Origin: Fidelibacterota bacterium 408169
Lineage (GTDB): Bacteria > Fidelibacterota > Marinisomatia > Marinisomatales > TCS55
Length of the DNA stretch: 64,000 nt
Direction: 5' to 3'
NCBI GenBank assembly: GCA_002256485.1
Contig: NNSG01000006.1
Coordinates: 62,001 to 126,000, forward strand
The position numbers and the translations under genes were made by a program. Numbering within the stretch: the stretch's first letter is position 1; each line of letters begins with the position of its first letter. Shown here one piece after another: positions 58,062 through 64,000 of this stretch. Below the pieces are notes generated by a model. It was not told where the DNA came from. It did no database searches and saw nothing but the letters and a program-made list of their open reading frames with translations.

Positions 58062-59234
58062 ATGACAACTCTTTGGGCAACAATCATTGTATTAGGTGTT
58101 CTTGTTACTGTTCACGAACTGGGACATTTTCTAGCAGCGCGCTCTGTGGGTGTACGTGTGGATAGGTTTTCAATAGGGTTTCCTCCTCGTCTGTTTACGT
58201 TTACTTCAGTTGACAGCGGTTGGTTATTCAGAATATTCTTTTATCATCGAAATGAGGAAAACAAATTTGTCTGGGGTCCTGTATTAGAAAAAATAATCGG
58301 CAATAAAAGTCGTAAAGGGAGCAATACTGAATATTGTTTGGCCATTATTCCCTTAGGTGGTTATGTAAAAATGGCTGGGACAATTGACGAAAGCCTTGAC
58401 GATAATATAAAACACGCGGATGATGAATTAATGAGCAAGACTTCCCTACAGCAAATTTGGGTCATGAGCGCCGGTGTAATCATGAACATCCTGCTGGCAT
58501 TTGTACTGTTTTCAGGTATCGCAAAATATATGGGTATTCCGGAATTAAGCGATGATCCTGTTATTGCTCAATTAGTGCCAGATATGCCGGCAATAACTGC
58601 AGGTTTGCAAGTCGGAGATCAAATTTTAGCAATAGATGGTGAATCAATAGAAACATGGACAGATATTTCAACACGTATCCACGAAAAACCAAATACGCCG
58701 ATAGAATTAAAAATTATGAGGGGTACTGACGAATTTGATATTGCCATAACAACAAAATATCAGGTAACAGTCATTGAGGGTCATATAGACACACTTGGGG
58801 CCATTGGAATTATCCAAAATTATAGTTATCGGCCCATTGGAATGGTTGAAGCGATTCAAGCAGGTTCGAATGCTACTGTAAATGGTTTTGGAATGATTGT
58901 TATATCATTGTCTATGCTGGTCAGAGGAGACGCGTCAATGAAAGATATCGGCGGGCCTATTATGATCGCTCAATTAGCCGGGGAAACAGCCAAGGCAGGG
59001 TGGACAGCTTTACTGACCTTCATGGCGTTGATCAGTTGTAATTTAGCTTTTATAAATATATTACCTATACCTGGCCTAGATGGCGGACATATCTTTATTA
59101 TACTTATCGAAGGAATAATACGCAGGAGATTGACAATTAAAACACGGATGGTTATCCAACAAATTGGAATGGCATTTTTATTGTTATTGATTGCCACAGT
59201 GATTGTTAATGATATCAGCCGTCTTTTCGGTTAA
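58062..59234 (+). CDS. rseP: RIP metalloprotease RseP (site-2 protease, PDZ)
   Basis: VTVHELGHFLAARSVGVRVDRFSIGFPPRLF, PLGGYVKMAG, NILPIPGLDGGHIF. Confidence 0.96.
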   Translation: MTTLWATIIVLGVLVTVHELGHFLAARSVGVRVDRFSIGFPPRLFTFTSVDSGWLFRIFFYHRNEENKFVWGPVLEKIIGNKSRKGSNTEYCLAIIPLGGYVKMAGTIDESLDDNIKHADDELMSKTSLQQIWVMSAGVIMNILLAFVLFSGIAKYMGIPELSDDPVIAQLVPDMPAITAGLQVGDQILAIDGESIETWTDISTRIHEKPNTPIELKIMRGTDEFDIAITTKYQVTVIEGHIDTLGAIGIIQNYSYRPIGMVEAIQAGSNATVNGFGMIVISLSMLVRGDASMKDIGGPIMIAQLAGETAKAGWTALLTFMALISCNLAFINILPIPGLDGGHIFIILIEGIIRRRLTIKTRMVIQQIGMAFLLLLIATVIVNDISRLFG

Positions 59235-59928
59235 CTATTTCCTTTAGTTTCAAATTCATGGACCCAAATTTCAGTTTTATCTGAATTTGAACAGGTAATC
59301 GTTTTTCATCATCACTGAACCAAATTTGCATATCACCCTCATTTTTAAATAGTGTTTTCCCTTGTCGAAACGGCTTTACAACAAGGCAATTGAATGTACC
59401 GGTTTGTGTTATAACAGTTTCTTTCCCTGTAACAGCTAATTTGAAAGGGGTTGTTTTTTTATTCTCGAAAGATGTGAATTCCAGTAATTGACCTACATTT
59501 AGAGGAATAGAACGTAAATAGTAAAAAAGGGAATATGGATCTCGTACCGGCTCTGCAATTTTTACAGTATCAGAATTAATAATTGCCAGTGAAGCATCAT
59601 AATGGATAATTGTGTGAATTTTCTTATGGTAATTACCTTCCCTCAAATTCTTTATTAATTGGTGAGTAAAAAGATCTGTTTCATCCAACCAAATATCAAC
59701 CTGGTCTCTCAATTTATATAAACGATCTAATGTGGGATTAGTACTTGCCTTAAATCTTGCATGAAATGTCCCTACACCGTTGATTGATTCATGACCAAGG
59801 ACTTCAAGTGAAGCTTGGCCCGAAGGAATAATATTGAACTTTGCTGAATAAATCAGTGTTTCACCTAATTGAAAAGGTAAATCCTGTCCATTTAATATTG
59901 CTATTAAAATAAATAAGAAAAATCGCAT
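59215..59928 (-). CDS. DUF3108 domain-containing exported protein
   Basis: PFQLGETLIYSAKFNIIPSGQASLEV...DEKRLPVQIQIKLKFGSMNLKL. Confidence 0.8.
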   Translation of the reverse strand: MRFFLFILIAILNGQDLPFQLGETLIYSAKFNIIPSGQASLEVLGHESINGVGTFHARFKASTNPTLDRLYKLRDQVDIWLDETDLFTHQLIKNLREGNYHKKIHTIIHYDASLAIINSDTVKIAEPVRDPYSLFYYLRSIPLNVGQLLEFTSFENKKTTPFKLAVTGKETVITQTGTFNCLVVKPFRQGKTLFKNEGDMQIWFSDDEKRLPVQIQIKLKFGSMNLKLKEIVNRKDG

Positions 59929-59929
59929 T

Positions 59930-60502
59930 TCAATTTCTCAATTGAACCAGTTTGCCATGTTCGAGTTTATAAATACTTGACCCTTTATTTCCTTCTAAAT
60001 TTCCCCCATTTACAAATAGATCAATTTCATCTCCAAATTCTTCCAGAATTTTAGCGGGATCATTCAATGCTGGATGGTTGTGCCTGTTTACGCTTGTTGT
60101 TGTAATTGGATTTAAAGATTTTTTTGCCAATTGATTGCAGAATGTATTATTGGGTATTCTCACGCCCAGAGTTTGATTTTTACCCAGTATTTTATGACTG
60201 ACGATTCCCTTCCTAACAGGAATTATTATTGTTGATTGTTCTTTCAGATTTGCCTCAACCAATTTTATTTCATTATTAGAAAGATGACTCCAGTTTAATG
60301 CAGTATTACTATCCGGAGCCAAAACACTCATGGGCCCACTGCGTCTTTTAATTAGATTTAATTTGTCAATAGCGTCATCATTGTCAGCATCAACACCAAA
60401 ACCATAAATAGTATCTGTTGGATAAATAATGAGACCACCTTCTTCGATTACTTTTAATGCTGTAACAACTACATTTTTATTATGTACATCAATTTCGATC
60501 AT
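59930..60502 (-). CDS. L-threonylcarbamoyladenylate synthase-like (Sua5/YciO/YrdC)
   Basis: GGLIIYPTDTIYGFGVDADN, IKRRSGPMSVLAPD, TTSVNRHNHPALNDPAKILEEF. Confidence 0.92.
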   Translation of the reverse strand: MIEIDVHNKNVVVTALKVIEEGGLIIYPTDTIYGFGVDADNDDAIDKLNLIKRRSGPMSVLAPDSNTALNWSHLSNNEIKLVEANLKEQSTIIIPVRKGIVSHKILGKNQTLGVRIPNNTFCNQLAKKSLNPITTTSVNRHNHPALNDPAKILEEFGDEIDLFVNGGNLEGNKGSSIYKLEHGKLVQLRN

Positions 60503-61365
60503 GAAACTTGTGATGGTTTAGTTTTCCAGCGACGATGAAACCAGAAATACTGTTCAGGAAACTTTCTAACTTTTTCTTCTAGTAGTGTTGTAAATGCTTG
60601 TGTGATGGACTCTACTGTTTTTTCTCCTTCAGGGACGATAGGTTGGATATGAAGTTTATAAATCCCATTTCGTTTAACATGACATGTAATGAAAAACATA
60701 TCTGAATTTGTATGCAAATGGAATCGTGCAACACCCTTAGGCGTTGAAGACGGTATGTTGAAAAAGTTAACAAACACGCCTCGCTTTTTTGCGTCTTGAT
60801 CGCTGGCCAGAATTAAAATTTTATTTTCTTTCAAAACACGATACATATGTTTTAATGACGATTTACGGAAAATCATCTTCATGCCTGTATTTTCCCGGAA
60901 TTCCCTGAAGAAAATATCAGCACCCTTGTTTTTTTGTCTCAAGGCGACAGCAACACATGGATATCCTGAATATCCAAGCCATGTAGACATTATTTCCCAT
61001 TTGCTGAAATGACCTGTGGCTAAGATGGTACCTTTACCTCTTGCCAATGATCTGTCCAATAATTCCTGACCTACTATATCAAAATCTATCATTCTGTATG
61101 ATTTTGGGATTGATAAAAACTGTAAAAACGTTTGAGCGAAAAACGAGTACGTTTTTTTTAGGATCACCTGTCGACCACCAACGCTTTTTTCCGGAAAAGC
61201 ATTTGCAATATTTTTTAATGAATCTTTTTTCCGTAAACCGAGTAAATAGTATGCAAACCTTGCTAGTCTAACACCAAGTCTGTTCCTTTCACATTCCGAA
61301 AGACTCCGAAGCCAGCCGGAAAACAGCGTTAATGATGCATAGGATAATTTATGATGAAATCGCAT
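60499..61365 (-). CDS. LpxL/HtrB-type lysophospholipid acyltransferase
   Basis: LATGHFSKWEIMSTWL, DQDAKKRGVFVNFFNIPSSTPKG, YFWFHRRWKTKP. Confidence 0.9.
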   Translation of the reverse strand: MRFHHKLSYASLTLFSGWLRSLSECERNRLGVRLARFAYYLLGLRKKDSLKNIANAFPEKSVGGRQVILKKTYSFFAQTFLQFLSIPKSYRMIDFDIVGQELLDRSLARGKGTILATGHFSKWEIMSTWLGYSGYPCVAVALRQKNKGADIFFREFRENTGMKMIFRKSSLKHMYRVLKENKILILASDQDAKKRGVFVNFFNIPSSTPKGVARFHLHTNSDMFFITCHVKRNGIYKLHIQPIVPEGEKTVESITQAFTTLLEEKVRKFPEQYFWFHRRWKTKPSQVS

Positions 61366-61460
61366 TGATTAATAAAATGACCTTTATTGATGGTAAATCT
61401 ATAATAATTTCTATGATGACAGTATTGAAATTACCAATGAATTGGGGTAACATCATTCGA

Positions 61461-62804
61461 ATGAGAATACCCATTTTACTATCTTTATTTATTCAATTCC
61501 TTGCAGCGGAACCGATTGTCTTCCGAGTCCCGATTCAGGGGACGATTGATTTAGGGCTCCCTCCCTTTATTGAAAGAACTATCGCAGCAGCGGAAGAAGC
61601 AGATGCCGCAGCTATTATTTTCGATATAGATACGTTTGGCGGGCGAGTAGACGCTGCGACACAAATCAAGGATGCCATTCTTGATTCTGACGTTTTGACG
61701 GTTGCGTTTATAAATAGACGAGCTATTTCCGCAGGGGCATTAATATCTTTATCGTGCGAAAAAATTTATATGACTGGTGGCGGTACAATTGGAGCTGCGA
61801 CAGCTGTGGATATGCAGGGCAAAAAAGCATCAGAAAAAGTAATCAGCTATATGCGAGAAGAAATGGCTTCTACAGCTGAAAACAGAAATCGTAATACAAA
61901 GATTGCTACTGGAATGGTAGATGAAGAATTATCATTTACACATTTAATTATTGATGGCGATTCTGTAGAAGTGACTGACTTGGAAGGGCGAAAAGAAGGG
62001 AAGCTGATTACGCTAACAACTGAAAAAGCATTGAAGTACAAAATAGCGGATGGCGAAACAGAAACATTTGATGATGTTTTATCTAAACTGGGAATATCCA
62101 ATGCTTCAATTCGAGCATCAAAAGAAAACTGGTCAGAAAATTTTGTCCGCTTTTTAACTAACCCTGTGGTAGCTTCCTTGTTAACAACGTTTGGGTTTCT
62201 AGGAATTTTATTTGAATTACAAAGCCCTGGCTGGGGGATCCCCGGTACGTTTGGTGCAGTATGCCTGGCTTTATCTTTGGGCGCCTCCTATATTGTGCGC
62301 CTTGCCACGATGACCGATTTACTGATTGTTTTTGTTGGTGTTGCGCTGTTACTTGTGGAAGTCCTCTTAATCCCTGGTTTTGGAATAGCCGGTATATCAG
62401 GTATTGGTATTTTATTGTGGGGATTGTACGAATTACTCTTGCCTGATGTACCCGTGGGTCAGGAAATTCAATCCATGGCATTTACGGGACTTACCATAGG
62501 TATTATTGGTGGAATCATCGGACTAGTTTTATTGTTTAAGCTAATGACCAAAACAGAATTCTGGCAAAAATTGACTTCTCCTGCAGTTCAGAAAAAAAAT
62601 GAAGGCTATAATTCCTCAATTGGTTTGGAAGATTTGATTGGACAACAAGGTGCGGCGGATACAGATTTGCGTCCATCCGGGTGGGTAACTATAGGTGATC
62701 AGCGAATTTTTGTAGTAACGGAAGGATCGTATATCGATCAAAATGATAGTGTAATAATACTATCTGTGGATGGGAATAGAGTTGTTGTTAGAAAAATTAA
62801 ATAA
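61461..62804 (+). CDS. NfeD family ClpP-class membrane serine protease
   Basis: Signal peptide from ATG 61461; FDIDTFGGRVDAATQIKDAI, NRRAISAGALISLSCEKIYM, C-terminal NfeD OB-like domain. Confidence 0.93.
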   Translation: MRIPILLSLFIQFLAAEPIVFRVPIQGTIDLGLPPFIERTIAAAEEADAAAIIFDIDTFGGRVDAATQIKDAILDSDVLTVAFINRRAISAGALISLSCEKIYMTGGGTIGAATAVDMQGKKASEKVISYMREEMASTAENRNRNTKIATGMVDEELSFTHLIIDGDSVEVTDLEGRKEGKLITLTTEKALKYKIADGETETFDDVLSKLGISNASIRASKENWSENFVRFLTNPVVASLLTTFGFLGILFELQSPGWGIPGTFGAVCLALSLGASYIVRLATMTDLLIVFVGVALLLVEVLLIPGFGIAGISGIGILLWGLYELLLPDVPVGQEIQSMAFTGLTIGIIGGIIGLVLLFKLMTKTEFWQKLTSPAVQKKNEGYNSSIGLEDLIGQQGAADTDLRPSGWVTIGDQRIFVVTEGSYIDQNDSVIILSVDGNRVVVRKIK

Positions 62805-62822
62805 ATATAAAGGGAATTAATT

Positions 62823-63827
62823 ATGGCTATTGGATCAATAATAATGTTGTCTTTGCTACTGTTTTTTGTAGTACTGTTTTTCTATTTCGTCCCATTGGGG
62901 CTGTGGATACAATCTATCGTGAGTTTGGGTATAGGTCCAATTTCTATTATTGATCTTATCCGCATGCGCTTGCGAAAAATTCCTCCAAGACTGATTGTGG
63001 ATGGTGTTATCAACTTGCACAAAGCGGGATTGCAGAGCATTTCTACGGATATGTTGGAAACGCATCAATTAGCCGGTGGTCACGTTGTAAACGTTGTGTC
63101 TTCTCTAATTGCCGCTGCTAAAGCAAATATTCCCTTAACATTTGAAACTACAACAGCCATTGACTTAGCAGGGCGCGATGTCCAAGCAGCAGTGGCAACC
63201 AGTGTATATCCAAAAGTGATTGATGCACCAAAAGATGGATTTTTATCGGCTGTTGCTAAAGACGGTATTGAATTAAAAGCACGAGCACGCGTTACTGTAC
63301 GTACAAATATCCCCGGTTTGGTTGGAGGTGCAACCGATGATACGATAATTGCCAGAGTTGGCGAGGGAATTGTAAGCGCAATTGGTTCATCAATGAATTA
63401 TTCTGCTGTGTTAGAAAATCCGGATAATATTTCTAAAGCTGTATTACAAAAAGGATTGGATGCAGGAACTGCTTTTGAAATTTTATCCATTGATATAGCT
63501 GACCTTGATGTGGGTAAAAATATCGGTGCCAGTCTTCAAGCAGACCAGGCAGAAGCTGATTTACGGGTTGCCCAGGCGAAAGCGGAAACTCGCCGTGCCA
63601 TGGCTGTAGCAGAAGAACAGGAAATGAAAGCACGAACCCAGGAAATGCAAGCCAATGTAGTAGCAGCAGAAGCAGAAGTGCCTAAAGCGATGGCTCAAGC
63701 TTTCCGTGAAGGGAATTTGGGTATTTTCGATTATTATAATATGCAGAATATCAAATCAGATACAGGCATGCGGGATTCCATATCCGAGATAAGCGAAGAA
63801 ACCCACACTTCAGAGGATGATGATTGA
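62823..63827 (+). CDS. floA: Flotillin-like protein FloA
   Basis: [49 protein letters not shown], coiled-coil [28 protein letters not shown]. Confidence 0.94.
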   Translation: MAIGSIIMLSLLLFFVVLFFYFVPLGLWIQSIVSLGIGPISIIDLIRMRLRKIPPRLIVDGVINLHKAGLQSISTDMLETHQLAGGHVVNVVSSLIAAAKANIPLTFETTTAIDLAGRDVQAAVATSVYPKVIDAPKDGFLSAVAKDGIELKARARVTVRTNIPGLVGGATDDTIIARVGEGIVSAIGSSMNYSAVLENPDNISKAVLQKGLDAGTAFEILSIDIADLDVGKNIGASLQADQAEADLRVAQAKAETRRAMAVAEEQEMKARTQEMQANVVAAEAEVPKAMAQAFREGNLGIFDYYNMQNIKSDTGMRDSISEISEETHTSEDDD

Positions 63828-64000
63828 TGGATAGTCTCGGCTATTGGGTTGTATTGATGATTCTTTACATACTGTCAGCTATGATGAAAAAGCGACAGCA
63901 AAAATCAGCGAGGAGAGAATTAGACCAAGGTGAAGATAAAAGTTGGCAAACTCCAGGCTTTGTTAAAGATATCTTCGCTGATTTTGTAGATAATGGCGAA
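63827..64000 (+). CDS. Hypothetical protein with N-terminal TM segment, truncated by window edge
   Basis: ATG overlaps floA stop (TGATGG); [58 protein letters not shown]. Confidence 0.65.
   Translation, partial: MDSLGYWVVLMILYILSAMMKKRQQKSARRELDQGEDKSWQTPGFVKDIFADFVDNGE

Noticed and set aside
61332-61460. Extended N-terminus of the NfeD ORF
   Set aside because: ATG 61461 starts a proper signal peptide; the extension overlaps the divergent lpxL start.
1-64000. CRISPR array, prophage, transposon, integron, toxin-antitoxin or defence island
   Set aside because: No regularly spaced repeats and no transposase, integrase, nuclease or defence-family proteins recognised in either strand.

Overview
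This window looks like an ordinary, gene-dense, AT-rich bacterial chromosome segment of core genes. The lipid A and Bam genes show a Gram-negative-type outer membrane. A Marinimicrobia/FCB-like lineage is my guess, not shown by the sequence. I see no CRISPR array, transposase, integrase, phage module or recognisable defence island. Main blocks: (i) yqgE, uvrA, a divergent transketolase, ruvB, queA, ispD-ispF-ispE; (ii) tRNA-Gln, prs, rplY(CTC), pth, membrane PPase, rpsF-rpsR-rplI, priA; (iii) a PorQ-like barrel gene coupled to an M1-type metallopeptidase with a long C-terminal region that looks like an outer-membrane barrel; (iv) a nitrogen-assimilation block: Lrp/AsnC, gltB, porin-like protein, amt, atypical PII, GSII-type glnA; (v) a cytochrome c/PHM-like copper protein, lipase, S9 peptidase, csaA-like, marR, mutY, plsC, SDR, DJ-1, pepC, class-V aminotransferase; (vi) on the minus strand ACR3, FGGY kinase, ferredoxin, MFS; then ferredoxin and a cysteine-free Mrp/ApbC-like ATPase; (vii) the envelope cluster uppS-bamA-skp-lpxD-lpxC-fabZ-lpxA-dxr-rseP, then DUF3108, TsaC/YrdC, lpxL, nfeD, floA. 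The observations I would follow first are the M1/barrel fusion, the nitrogen module (atypical PII, GSII, dyad-symmetric leaders), the Cys-less Mrp, the tRNA-Gln 3'-end duplication with a small palindromic insert, the apparent ATT start of lpxA, and the amber-interrupted lipoprotein at the left edge. All family calls come from reading the translations; no searches were run.
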